64,000 nucleotides of DNA, taken from positions 434,001-498,000 of the forward strand of contig JAWWNJ010000120.1 of NCBI GenBank assembly GCA_037176885.1. The letters run 5' to 3'. The notes beneath the pieces are model-generated. The model saw only the letters and a list, made by a program, of their open reading frames with translations. It was not told the origin of the DNA and did not search any database. Below, piece by piece: positions 33,354 through 43,531 of this stretch; the first letter of the stretch is position 1, and each line of letters starts with the position of its first letter. This DNA is from Favolaschia claudopus. Taxonomy: Eukaryota; Basidiomycota; Agaricomycetes; Agaricales; Mycenaceae. Made by a program: the position numbers and the translations under genes.

Positions 33354-33761
33354 CTAATTACTGACAAACGATAGCTGCTGGTTAGTCGACTGCCCATTCC
33401 ATGCAATACCAAATTTCTTGCACACAGCCTTGGTAAGCTCGCTCCGATCCAATTGGGAAAGAGGTATGCAGCGTCGCTTGTTCGCGGCTCGTGAAGAGCG
33501 GCCGACACACAACTTGACGCTGCGCTGGCTGCAATCTCGGCATTCATGTTCACAATTGAACCAACTACCTCGCCCTGCGCACCCATCTCGTTCGCACCGC
33601 GGGCAAACTCGAACTTTTTTGCGTTTCTTCGTACCGGGTTGACCTTGTGCTGCGGCTTCGGCAGCACGTTTAGAGCTGTTACGAACCGTGGCCTCAGCGG
33701 CTTCGACAGAAATCTGATTGACTTCAGCATGTTGCTGCTCGAATGAGGTACTTAGTTGCAC
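33354..33761 (-). CDS. Cys-rich zinc-knuckle protein fragment (transposon-type)
   Basis: The frame reads KKRKKVRVCPRCERDGCAGR, then NCEHECRDCSQRSVKLCVG and a final Cys after NKRR. The repeated C-x2-C..C spacing matches the C-terminal Cys-rich tails found in transposon-linked agaricomycete proteins; this link is from memory and is inference. A basic nuclear-type patch precedes it. The upstream part on the minus strand is helical (EQQHAEVNQISVEAAEATVR) and lacks a clear start, so it is probably the C-terminal exon of a longer gene, with LSFVSN as the end. Confidence 0.42.
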   Translation of the reverse strand: MQLSTSFEQQHAEVNQISVEAAEATVRNSSKRAAEAAAQGQPGTKKRKKVRVCPRCERDGCAGRGSWFNCEHECRDCSQRSVKLCVGRSSRAANKRRCIPLSQLDRSELTKAVCKKFGIAWNGQSTNQQLSFVSN

Positions 33762-34404
33762 TGTGAAGCAATGTTTAATACGACCAGATCCAAAAACAGG
33801 AATAAATTCGACAATTCGACTGGACCGAAATTTTGCGTGACCGAAATTTTCGGCGAAAAAAACAAAAAATCAGACGCGAATTTTGTTCTTTTTACGCATT
33901 TCAGAGGAGTTGCAGCTCGGCGTGACGAATTTGGGATTCGACAGAGGACCCGGTGACGCGTGACGAGCCCCTAAAGTTCTATGTCTATCCGGGCTTGCGT
34001 CCGAAAGCGACATAGGACGCAGCCGATTTGCCATCACCCTTGGAATGGCGGGGTTGCCAAGAAATGGACAAGATCATGCACGTGGAAGCGTGACACCTGT
34101 TCGTTGACGCGTCTACAGTGCAACTGGTGACTTCTTGAATGCCGGTGACAGGTAACACCGGCCCTCAGAAAACTTTCTCATTTACATTTTACAATGTGAT
34201 TGGAGAGACTTGGGAACAGTGGAAAACAACTCTAGTATGCTCTGGGCATCCTCTGATTCAACAGCTAAGCAATCAGCCAAGATTTGGTGTTTAGAGGGTC
34301 GAAAAAGTGAAACAGGCGTGGGAAAGTCATTCGGCAGCCACCGGCATCATTCAGAAACGCAAGAAAACGACTATGAGTTGTCTATAAGAGTGTTTTGGGA
34401 ATAT

Positions 34405-35076
34405 CTAAGCCCTAGATATGATATTTACATCCATTATAATGTTGTGGGGGACCCGTCGATGAGACGAGTACTTTTTCACGGCATATGCCGCCTGCCGAGG
34501 ATTGAGTCCATACCGATAAGCGTCGCGGTATCGATTGCAATGTCGAAAGAAGCGTCGGATTGTGTCGACAGAAACCTCATCAAGACACTCCGGTACCAAT
34601 TTTTTGGCAGTGGGAAAGGTGCCATCTGCACGCTCCCGGAAACCTGTGCCAAAACAGTTCAGAAACCTCTGCAACGCTCGCTTGTGGCGCTCCTCCGCAT
34701 ACGCCTTAACGCCGTTGAAGAGAATGAGGCGGTTCGCCATTTTCGCGTCCCGAGCCAGCTGTTTTGATTGCCTTCCTGCCCAAATGCGCCTTTGCGTTGT
34801 TTCGTGGGGGCAGGCATGAGATGAGAAGAGCAAGATGACAGATCCGAAGGGAACGGGTGCAATTTCTCGGCCAGCTGGGCCCGAGAAAGTGAAACACCGT
34901 GGGAATATTCGGTCTGAAGGCGTAAATCGTTGTATTTTGAGGCGCTGAGTTCGCCGAAAATGGTCAAAAAAATCACAAATTTTTTCCCGGCCGTACCGGC
35001 CGGTGTAAGACAAGTGCCTAGTTGCCGTCTTCTCTGGCCAATCCCTGCCGTCCAATGTCCACGGTGTACCACGCAA
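34405..35076 (-). pseudogene. Transposase-like C-terminal fragment
   Basis: The supported part is the C-terminal third: FFRHCNRYRDAYRYGLNPRQ followed by AAYAVKKYSSHRRVP. This R+.R..DAYR.GL....A.YAVKK...HR pattern recurs in fungal DDE-type transposase genes. The N-terminal half of the open frame looks non-coding, and no catalytic acids can be placed. A stretch near 34875-34910 (GAAAGTGAAACACCGTGGGA) recurs at about 52940-52970, so both places carry parts of one repeat. Confidence 0.4.
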
Positions 35077-35282
35077 AGTCCGATCGGGTCAAAGACCACG
35101 AGAACAGTCGACGAAAGGAGGCAAATATAGCGGGGAGTACGAGCGGAAGCGCGTCAAGCCCGCCAACTTAGGCAAGCCCAAAACTGTCTCTGAATTGTCT
35201 TTCAAGTATGACACTATCCCGACGTGTACAAGGTGGTCAAAGCATTCGAGAAGCGAATCAAAAGAAGCAAAAGGTCCCAATA

Positions 35283-35466
35283 GGGGCGCTCAATTCTTAG
35301 CTCGTCAGCTCGTCTCGTCCGTAAAATGTCGATTTTTTGATGAGGGGATCAAATTTGATGGGAAGTGGAGAGAAATGCGGAGTGGGATCAGCAGCTCATC
35401 AGCTCATCATGCAATTAAATAATTTCTGGGACGAGACGAGCCGACGAGCTAAGAATTGAGCGCCCC
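35283..35466. mobile_element. AGGGGCGCTC-family MITE, complete copy
   Basis: 184 bp with ends AGGGGCGCTCAATTCTTAGC and inverse, flanked by TA (35281-35282 and 35467-35468). A truncated copy lies at 39493-39659. Confidence 0.92.
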
Positions 35467-35543
35467 TAATGGTCACGGAATGGGCACTCGTCGGGTTCAT
35501 GCGCGAGTCCGCGGATCGAGGCTTTCGTAGTCTCGTGACCAGC

Positions 35544-35715
35544 CTCTCACGACATCCCAAAGGGAAACCCTGTCGTGAGAGTCTGGAACCATCAGCCCCA
35601 CTGTCTCGGTAACCCAGACGTTCTGAGAGCACAGCGGACCTGCGGTCCGCAATTGATCCGTACCACGCGAGTTCGGGTAAATTTGATGTGCGGAAGTGCT
35701 CTCAGAACGTCTGGG
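35544..35715. repeat. Cluster of three perfect inverted repeats
   Basis: Arms CTCTCACGAC (35544-35553) and inverse (35572-35581). Arms CCCAGACGTTCTGAGAGCAC (35613-35632) and inverse (35696-35715). Inside the second pair, GCGGACC (35634-35640) and inverse (35644-35650). No TSD was identified. Confidence 0.85.
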
Positions 35716-36109
35716 GCATTTGGTACCGTAACACCGCACATGCTGTCACGTCACTCTATCCCTCCCCGTCCATTAACCGCGCCCTCAATGACCCTACACC
35801 CTTAGTGAGCTCGCAGAATGCATTGTATATACCTACATATGATCCTCAGCGACTTCCAGCTTTTTATGAGCAGTCCTTGAGCCCCATCACATACTAGTGA
35901 TCCGCTCACCCAATGACAGATCTGAAGTTGAGCTCACCACTTGGCCCTGGTCAAAGTATTTATTCAGGACGAGGCAGTCGTAGCTGTACTAATTTGTTTT
36001 TGACGACCCCAATCTTGCCCCAATCCCGCAGAACCAGGAATAAGCCGAGTGTTCGAGTAAGATATGCGCAAAGACGGTCTCCATTCGGTAGCGTCATTTC
36101 GGAGCACTT

Positions 36110-36325
36110 CACTGTGAAGGTAGGGGTACATGAAAATCATGTACCTCCGTACCCCGATTTTCATGTACCCACACTCTGAATCTGGATAAAATCATGTTCC
36201 TTTTCGACGTTTTCATGTGCCATTTTCATGTGCCGATTCCATGAAAATCATTGCAAAGTCCAGAACCCAAAACCATAGGAATTGTCCATTAAAATCGAGG
36301 TGGGGTGAATTAAATTTATATGACA
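36110..36325. mobile_element. CACTG element, TACATGAAAATC family, truncated copy
   Basis: Starts CACTGTGAAGG and follows the reverse complement of 5043-5746 in order (GTACATGAAAATCATG, GACGTTTTCATGTGCC, then TTAAAATCGAGG) until about 36316-36325, where similarity stops. The other end is missing. Confidence 0.8.
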
Positions 36326-36637
36326 AGTATATGATATTGGAACTCTATATAGATACAGTTGATACTAAATGGCAGATACGAGTGCACTTGATGCCCTCGA
36401 CAATGCCCTTGACCCTTCTCATCCGTCTGCCTCCTACTCCGAAATGGAGCTAACATGGTGGCAACTAGACAGCGCCAATGAGGATATAAACGGAAATCAA
36501 TAAGTTTTCACGTACCGTCGACCCGCTCTTAGTCATTCATCTCGTACCCGGATCGACCGACTACTGCCCTGTCGTCGTGTCGGCCTTTGTTGCCAAGGTC
36601 GTTTAGCCGTTGCGATACATGTTCACGACAAGTGGTC

Positions 36638-37068
36638 AGGCCCCCGGTCACTACCTATTCCGCGGGTCGGGTTCGCGACCAGATTCTGGGCTGATTTACT
36701 CTATGATTTTGGGTCCATCCACCACTGATTTACTCTATTTCCGAGCGACATCAGGGGTGAAATTCGACTTTTTTCGCTCAATTTCCTGTTTTTAGCCGAT
36801 TTCCCGTCAAGATTGGTGGCTCACCGTCATCTCTGGATCCTCTGGCTTGATTTTTACTCGGATCTTCAGCCGACGCGAGTGTCCCGGACCCGCTCACCAG
36901 GTATGAACCTCAAAATTTCTCGCGCGCTGCGCGCGATTTACTCTATTTCTGACCAGCTTTGGCTGTTTTCAGCTTGATTTACTCTATTTCCATGACCCGG
37001 GTAAGCCGTTTTTGAGGCGTTGTTTTACTCTATGGCCGACCCGCGGAATAGGTAGTGACCGGGGGCCT
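36638..37068. mobile_element. 431-bp hAT-like MITE with TTTACTCTAT repeats
   Basis: Terminal repeats of 33 bp without mismatch (start AGGCCCCCGGTCACTACC), flanked by AAGTGGTC on both sides (36630-36637 and 37069-37076), an 8-bp duplication. TTTACTCTAT occurs five times in the interior in the same orientation. Confidence 0.93.
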
Positions 37069-37204
37069 AAGTGGTCAGTGTAAGTATGAAGGCGATCCAC
37101 TCTGATGACGTACCACCAATTCCCGGATCCAGCCCATGCCTCGCATGAGCAACGGCGACGGCGGCGGCGGAGTATGAGAGCTTGGATAGCAAAGATAGTC
37201 AAGA

Positions 37205-37555
37205 GGTGTTCACCGGCAAAAGCCGAGACACAGCCTTAGGAGGGAGGGTGGGTTCCGGACCTCTTATTTCACTTTTTGGACAAAGTTGCGGAATGCTTCA
37301 AAAACACGTTTAGAAGGGTCAAGAAAAAAAGAGCGAGAAAATGTAATAGATTACATAATACTAACCATCTGCCGAGTTCCCCGACCCGAGCCAGATGGAG
37401 GAAATTTTCTGCCAGAAAGGCGCAAAAAACCAAGGGATCATTTTACGACGGCCAGATCATGAGAAAATTGTCAATAAATTGCCGTATTAGGCAAGCTTAC
37501 ATCATCATTACGTAGCCAGGGAGGGGCAAGAGGCTCTTAAGTCACTTTTTCGACG
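37205..37555. repeat. TGTTCACCGGC-family repeat, copy 1
   Basis: Closely similar to 40345-40739 over its whole length, from GGTGTTCACCGGCAAAAGCC to GGCTCTTAAGTCACTTTT. No TIR, LTR pair or coding region was recognised. Copy 2 has about 45 extra bases in the middle. Confidence 0.85.
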
Positions 37556-37794
37556 AAGAGCTGATTCGGCAAGGGTGGAGCCGAGGACGCGGGACCAAAC
37601 ACAGGTAAGCAGATTTCGAAAACGAAAATCAATCAAAACCCGCATTCTTTTTCTGAAACGGCTGTAGGCCGAGCGCACCATAGCGTTGTGTATCGCCCCC
37701 ATGAGGCAGATACCCAAATAGGGCCTTTCGACGCCAATGCGCCTCACAATGCGTTCAATTGCCTCACAACAACTCAGCCTGCCTCGCAATGTTA

Positions 37795-38166
37795 AGGCTC
37801 CAACCATTTCCGTTTGCAAACGTTTGTAAACGGTAATATCCGTTTTCGTTTCCATTTAATTTGCTCGAGGTCGGAAACAGTTTGGAAACAGTTTGTAAAT
37901 GGTATGAGGAAACTGGACAACTTCTGGGCGCGGATTTGGGGTCTCATATTGGCTCGGGTCCCATGTGAGGACATCTAGGGGTTGATGGGGTGATAAACGC
38001 GAGAAGGAGGGGAACAAAACATGCCGACTCACCTCTAGGTACGCCCAATTCGACCACTCCAGAAATTCATCCGTTTAAAACAGTTTTAAACCGTTATAAA
38101 CTGTTTCCTAACCGTTTCCGTTTGATTTGCCAAAGTTCGCAAACGGAAACTAAATGGTTGGAGCCT
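37795..38166. mobile_element. TA-flanked MITE filled with GTTTGCAAAC-like words
   Basis: Ends AGGCTCCAACCATTT and inverse, with TA at 37793-37794 and 38167-38168. The subterminal zones hold many CCGTTTGCAAACG and GTTTGTAAAC variants. No coding capacity. Confidence 0.82.
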
Positions 38167-38352
38167 TACCTCGCATCAATCCTCAACAAGATGTACTAAG
38201 CGGTGTGAGCAACGGGTATATGATCGCCGTCGACGGCCCCGTCGAATTCGTCATACAGGATCTCGGCCTTCAATCAGTCAATCAATCAATGTTCCATTAT
38301 CCTCGCTGCGGGCCTTGACCCACCAGGGCTCGGGTACCAAATCAACATAACA

Positions 38353-39006
38353 ATGCTGGTCATTGCGATTCTGAGGCTGAGCCTACTGAGCCTACCCATC
38401 TTGGGCTGGGCTTGCAATCTTCCTAGGTGCATTCTCAATCATACGACGGTGGCTACAGACTATGAGCCAACACCTAGCTCCGATGTCACAAGCTCGCAAC
38501 CCAACCCTTTCCTGACTGAGACCCATCGGGGTGATGTGACCTGGTAGTGAGTGTGGGCTGCCTCTGTAGTTTTCATGAGTTGTTCATGAGCTCAACAAAC
38601 CGTAAAGCGAGCAAGGACTAGGGGCGTGCGGCGATATATATGACGACAGCTCTATGACAGCGGCGGTCTCCCACCTAATGTATGATCAGTGGCCAGGTTA
38701 CACTAACAAAGGGAACCCAAACACGTAGGCCGCCATTTTCAGGCTTCGAGTGTAGTTCTGAACAGACCTACCAGGAATCCACTCTGTGGGCCCAGTACCG
38801 AGAGCCCATGTGGACTGTCTAAAGCTTGCCACAAGCCACTATCGGCCACAGTGCATTACGGCGAGTCATCAATCCAGGTTCTCATCGTCGATCGATGCGA
38901 GGGATGTCATTTGCACGACATAGACATCACGCCGACGGCCTTCAACGCGCTCATAGGGGATATGGATATCGGCAGAGTTCATAATGTGTCGTGGTCATTC
39001 GATTGA
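38353..39006 (+). CDS. Secreted expansin-like / RlpA-like double-psi beta-barrel protein
   Basis: Exon 1 starts with a signal peptide (MLVIAILRLSLLSLPILGWA) and reaches HRGDVTW. An intron at 38547-38607 (GTGAGT donor) joins it in phase to YEQGLGACGDIYDDSSMTAA, the GACG and Asp/Ala motifs of expansin-like barrels, then SHLMYDQWPGYTNKGNPNT. After a further intron whose borders I could not fix, the last exon reads ATVHYGESSIQVLIVDRCEG, then CHLHDIDITPTAFNALIG and WSFD before TGA at 39004-39006. The DRCxGC..DIDLTPxAF pattern is diagnostic for this family. Such proteins loosen plant or fungal wall polysaccharides without hydrolysis or act as effectors. The middle splice is unclear, so minor damage cannot be excluded. 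Confidence 0.72.
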
Positions 39007-39251
39007 TGACCCGCTGGACATTTGATTGGCTTATGTCTGTTGTCGTAATCACCCTCTTTATAAAATTGGGCTTATGAATTATGTCTGTGGAGAGCCCGGC
39101 GAATTCAAATGCAAAAAGAGAGAGAGAAAAGGAAAGAAAAGAGAGAGACTCACTATGTATCTGAGAGTCGAGACCCTGTTCCCCAAAAATCAGCTTTCTC
39201 AGGCTGCTGTAGCTCCCAGAAAGACGTCGGAAAATCTTGATTTCTATGTCT

Positions 39252-39390
39252 CAAGTTCTAGGGTTTAACACGGGTCGCGGGTCCACACGCGGGTTTGTAC
39301 CCGAGGGTCAGCCGGGTCCGGACACGGGTTGCATTTTCTGCGACCCGCGCAATACCGGGACCCGTGCGGCGGAACCCGCGGGTGCTGACG
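39252..39390. repeat. CGGGT/ACCCG-saturated block
   Basis: About ten CGGGT or ACCCG words in 130 bp, in both orientations, including GTACCCGAGGGTC. The same 13-mer and the same iteration occur at 48612-48680. Probably two fragments of one element family. Confidence 0.6.
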
Positions 39391-39492
39391 GGACTTCGGC
39401 TATCAATGCCGAGGCTCGGCCGATGTCTTGCCGATGCCGTACACGCTGTAGAATCATCGCCAAGTTGTCGCCAAGTGGTAAATCCTTCATTA

Positions 39493-39659
39493 GGGGCGCT
39501 CAATTCTTAGCTCGTCAGCTCGTCTCGTCCGTAAAATATCGATTTCCTGATGAGGGGATCAAAATTTGATGGGAGGTGGAGAGAAATGCGGAGTGGGATC
39601 AGCAGCTCATCAGCTCATCATGCAATTAAATAGTTTCTGGGACGAGACGAGCCGACGAG
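39493..39659. mobile_element. AGGGGCGCTC-family MITE, 3'-truncated
   Basis: Starts after TA at 39491-39492 and follows 35283-35450 closely, but breaks off at GAGCCGACGAG, about 17 bp before the expected right end. A T-run and a long purine-rich tract (39680-39740) follow. Confidence 0.88.
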
Positions 39660-39679
39660 GGTTTTTTTTTTGAATGTAC

Positions 39680-40340
39680 TGGGTCCCGTGACGGAAAAAG
39701 AGAAAAAGAAAGGGAAAGGGGGGAGAAAAGGGAGAAGATATAGAGGAAGTAGAAACACCTCTTGTTGCTTGGAAGAGGTTTCAATCAAGCAGCATGAAGC
39801 TTATTACTATATTCCCTCGAGTTTCGGCTCACAAGTATGTACTGAAATGAAGCTGAATTTATTATGATTCTGTTTAACACAAGATGTATTTAAACTGCGG
39901 GACAGCTATGACAGGAATCCCAGCTGCGACATTTCTTTCCTGCCGCTCGCGGAAGAAAGGAAGGAAGGTATGATCGGTAGGAGGAACATGGAGAAAGCGT
40001 GAATACTCGCGTACCTGTGCAACGCTAGCCCGCATTGGACTAACCGATTAAAGCCGATGGCCCCGGCCAGTAAAACCCTCGGCAATCTGAGCCTATCTCC
40101 GGCGAAATAAAGCCCTCGAAATGACCGATTTTTTGACAACTCGGCATGCGTTTTACTAACCGGGGGGTGGGTTGATAATACCGAGGCAGGTTCCTTAGCT
40201 TCCTTGCACTGAGTGCTTGCTAAACTGTCAACCAGCCATTCGACCTCTCAAACGCTAACATGGTACTCTTCGATCTGGCGAGCCTCACGATGCGCTCAGT
40301 AGGCGTGACCTCGGGCAAATTTCCGAAAACCGTTGCTTGC
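39680..40340. other. Purine tract and unassigned sequence
   Basis: Begins with a GA-rich tract. No coding similarity or repeat partner was found up to the repeat at 40345. Confidence 0.3.
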
Positions 40341-40344
40341 AAGG

Positions 40345-40739
40345 GGTGTTCACCGGCAAAAGCCGAGACACAGCCTTGGCAGGGAGGGTGGGTCCCGGAC
40401 CTCTTATTTCACTTTTTGGACAAAGTTGCAGAAACACATTTGGGAGGGGTCAAGGAAAAAAAAGGCAAAAAAATGTAATATATTACATAATACTAACCGT
40501 CCGCCGAGTTCTCCGACCCAAGCCAGATGCAGAAAATCTTCTGCCAGAAAGACGCAAGAAACCAAGGGATCATTTTGCTACGGTTTTTTTGCGGCAAAAT
40601 ATTCCCAAACCAGGCACTTTCGAGCAAAAGTATCCTCGGATCGTGAGAAAACTGTCAATAAATTACCGTATTAGGCAAGCTTACATCAGCATTACGTAGC
40701 CAGGGAGGGGCAAGAGGCTCTTAAGTCACTTTTCCGACG
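40345..40739. repeat. TGTTCACCGGC-family repeat, copy 2
   Basis: Full-length partner of 37205-37555, same orientation, about 3.1 kb apart. It has an internal insertion that includes GCGGCAAAATATTCCC. Confidence 0.85.
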
Positions 40740-41046
40740 TTGTATGGAAAATTTTAAGAATGAACACCTCTTGGTTGCTTGGCACGTACTTGGAACAATC
40801 ACAGACTCCATGCCTTCGGTCGTCATTCTTGCCACCTGGGTACCCTATGCAGGTGGAAATGGACATTTGGTAACCTGAGATTTGGTTGTATATGCCGGCA
40901 CCCATAGCGCAAATACGCTGTGCGGATCTTCGTGGCCGACTGTGGCATTTGGAACTTGACATGCAATTGTTACTGGCTCCAGGGCATTCCTCCTCGGCAG
41001 CCGTGATGGCCACGATGACGATGCTGAGGCAATGGGTCACTGCCAA
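40726..41046 (-). CDS. Small Cys-containing open frame, possibly secreted
   Basis: A 106-residue frame begins MAVTHCLSIVIVAITAAEEE, which could be a signal peptide, and continues with spaced cysteines (CPGASNNCMSSSKC, later CIGYPGG and CDCSK). The composition resembles small secreted cysteine-rich proteins of fungi, but I cannot place it in a family. Its 3' end runs into the repeat at 40345-40739, so the C-terminus may be foreign. No intron or promoter evidence. Treat as a candidate only. Confidence 0.25.
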   Translation of the reverse strand: MAVTHCLSIVIVAITAAEEECPGASNNCMSSSKCHSRPRRSAQRICAMGAGIYNQISGYQMSISTCIGYPGGKNDDRRHGVCDCSKYVPSNQEVFILKIFHTTSEK

Positions 41047-41162
41047 GGTATTTTGCCTTGTTGGGACATCGCCGTTGAAGTTTTTGGCCTGGATGGTATC
41101 ATACTCTCAATGCAGTAGGTCAAAACTAAGTGATCAAGCTCGTACAAAAACTCAAATCGTTA

Positions 41163-41963
41163 AAGAGTGCCGTCCGCCGTGGCAAGCGTGTTGCCCAAAT
41201 CTCAGATCTTGCTTCTCTGCTTTGTTTGCCAAACTGCTGATCTCCGGGAGATTATAATCTGCCAACGATAGGGTCCTACAATTTGCTGGGGAATCATACA
41301 GTACAATACATAACAGATGCAATGAATGGTATCACCTGGATTGCGCTCGCTTAGCTGAAGTTCTCCGCGATCTCATTGACAAGTTCTATTGATCTATTTG
41401 CCGTCATGGTGAGTGGAAGCATGTCCTGCGCACGCCTCCAAGTGTGACATAGTTAGTTCTCAGATTCGCCGAATTTGCAAACCACATTCAAATCACGCTG
41501 TCGACGTGGTCTCGAACACCTTGATCCCAGTTCGAGAGAAGCATGTCACAAGCCGGCGCGTGGGTTACTTTCCAAATACTGTTCAGATTGGTGCGGTTTT
41601 GACAATGTCAAACAACGTCTGCACACGTTCGCGGCGTCGGGAGGCAATACAGATCTGTTCTGGGACAACGTTAAACATGCACAGAAGCCAGAGGCAGTTG
41701 TTTTGAGCCACGATCCCTTGGGCTCGGTAACACTTCGGGCTCAATCAGCCAACAAGCTTGAACCGCCGAGAGCGGCGTTGGCCGAAGTCCAGAGGCATCG
41801 CTCTGCCATCGCCCGCAACGATGCCCTCTTTTTGCGAAAATGCCTACTCAAGTTGGCAATTGACCGCGCGAGCCAGATTTCACAATGTGGATTTGACGGG
41901 AGACTTTGCTGGGATGACGAATTTGTAGCTGATCGAGGATCAGCAATCATTGAGGGTTACTGA
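41163..41963 (+). pseudogene. Degenerate Spp1/CFP1-like PHD protein (Set1 complex type)
   Basis: A frame near 41290-41390 reads NRCNEWYHLDCARLAEVLRD, the C-terminal half of a PHD finger (C..C.EWYH..C). It is followed by LIDKFY and a TGA at the place where such proteins have Cys. After a likely intron (GTGAGTGG near 41411, acceptor near 41458) the frame reads RCRRGLEHLDPSSREACHKP, then ARGLLSKYCSDWCGFDNVKQ, matching the CxxPAR..SKYCSDxCG module that follows the PHD finger in Spp1/CFP1 proteins. The rest (FWDNVKHAQKPEAVVL and onward) fits that family's helical region to a stop near 41963. The first PHD cysteines are displaced by frameshift. Functional homologues bind H3K4 methyl marks in the Set1 methyltransferase complex; this copy looks dead. 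Confidence 0.62.
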
Positions 41964-42209
41964 CGTTGAATGTACGGAACAATGGTGGTGCACTGAGAGC
42001 CCCCACGGCAGATTCGCAATCAGATCGAGATAGACAGTTAACAAAGCAACTCGGAGAACTAACTTGTCCTTACAAAAGTTACTTTTACTTTACTTCGTCT
42101 AATTTTTTTGCGAGTAATAAACGAGGTTTTATGACCTCATTTCTCATTAGATAATGGAGCTCTGATTCAAAGTTAAGTACAAGTTCAAGTTCGTTGACTT
42201 GTATTACTA

Positions 42210-42647
42210 GAGACTTTGCGCAGAGCCACCAGTAGCCACCCAGTGGCTCTCACGGCATGCGCTATGGAGCGGCTACGGCATATGGTGGCTCGTTTGGTGG
42301 CTCGTCGCCCGCGTTGCAGGTGGGGCTTCGAGTCTCTACATGGTACCTCTGTGACTATACCTCAATGTAGTGAGGTGTCGTGGTTAGGTTACCAGTTTCC
42401 CGCTTTATTTGGTGCGTTTTTGGCTGGTTCTTGCAGAACCGACGGTTGGCGTGGAACCTTGGTGTGCTTCCTGGGGGTTTGGAAGCCTAGCGCTTCGAGG
42501 TCATCCAGGGGGATAAAAAAATGCCGAAGAAAATGAATTTCAAGTTGTTCTTCCAGCCACCGAATGAGCCACCATAGCGCTTAGCCGCTCCACAGCGCAT
42601 GCCGTGAGAGCCACCAGGTGGCTCCCGGTGGCTCTGCGCAAAGTCTC
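42210..42647. mobile_element. AGCCACC-family MITE, copy 2 (438 bp)
   Basis: Ends GAGACTTTGCGCAGAGCCACC and inverse, with TA on both sides. The subterminal zones are rich in AGCCACC/GGTGGCT. It is longer than the other two copies because of a unique middle. Confidence 0.88.
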
Positions 42648-42664
42648 TACTATATAGCCTTATG

Positions 42665-43104
42665 GTTACCGCGCCCCTCCAACCGCGTCAGAATGTTATT
42701 AGCTAATATTATATAAGCAGAGTTCACGTCGCGTATATCTCCGTCAAAAATCCCGTTCTTTCCGCATTTCTTTAGGAAATGCTCATTATAATACCTGAAA
42801 CTGGCTTTCTGTCTCCTCAGATCTTTGATAACAAGACGACGTGCTGCAGGAAAAGGTAGCGCGTTTGCATCACGTGGAGATCCGGCCTCTCGGCCGAGCT
42901 CTAAAATGCATTCAACTTAAGCCCAAAACGCCTCAGAAAATTTGAGAAAGAGCGCACAAAGATTGAAACTCGAGCTTGGAGTACCTTAGAAGTAGAATTA
43001 GTATTAAAACCCGACAATGCAAGGGGGAAAACACAAACCGGCGATTCCCGGCTTATATAAGATTAGCTAATAAGATCCTGACGCGGTCCGAGGGGCGCGG
43101 TAAC
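42665..43104. mobile_element. Element with about 55-bp imperfect TIRs
   Basis: GTTACCGCGCCCCTC..ACCGCGTCAG..TTATTAGCTAAT is repeated in inverse at the right end (about 43050-43104). CTATATAG flanks both sides at a short distance (42651-42658 area and 43112-43119 area), but the bases between it and the shared core do not match, so the true ends and target duplication are uncertain. Confidence 0.6.
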
Positions 43105-43183
43105 TAACAGACTCTATATAGCGAGGGCACCGAGCTGATACATACTCTATAGAGCGTCTGTCTACGAGAGACTAATTACTATA

Positions 43184-43531
43184 CAGCCGTTTCGGAAAAA
43201 GAATGCGGGTTTTGATGGTTTTTCGTTTTCGAAATCTGTATTTGGTCCTGCATCTTCGGCTCCACCCTTGCCGATTCCTCTTTCCAAAGCTAAGTATTCC
43301 GCGTTCGGTCGCCATGGCGGGACCCTTCTCGAGTGCGTTAGAGCGTTCATCTGACCTCTAGCAAGCAACCCTTGAATGTCTTCCGAGTCAAGTTGTTTAC
43401 ATCGACAAGCTCACGGCAGGCGTGGAGACTTGTGGAGCCGCACAATGCTGTTGACAGAATCGTCAACAAATGTCAATCAAAATCGAAAAGGAAGGGAGAT
43501 GAAAACCCGCATTCGTTTTCCGAAACGGCTG
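43184..43531. mobile_element. CAGCYGTTYCGG-family MITE
   Basis: Begins CAGCCGTTTCGGAAAAAG after TA (43182-43183) and ends with the inverse CCGAAACGGCTG. The shared zone runs about 35 bp. A lone right end of the same type lies at about 37648-37673, and a related end at about 61340-61363. Confidence 0.7.

Noticed and set aside
42216..42536. A 106-residue open frame.
   Set aside because: It lies entirely inside a TA-flanked MITE whose repeats explain the sequence.
42651..43119. CTATATAG on both sides of the element at 42665-43104 as an 8-bp target duplication.
   Set aside because: The octamer is itself palindromic and low-complexity, and the bases between it and the TIR core do not match, so it was not used as proof.
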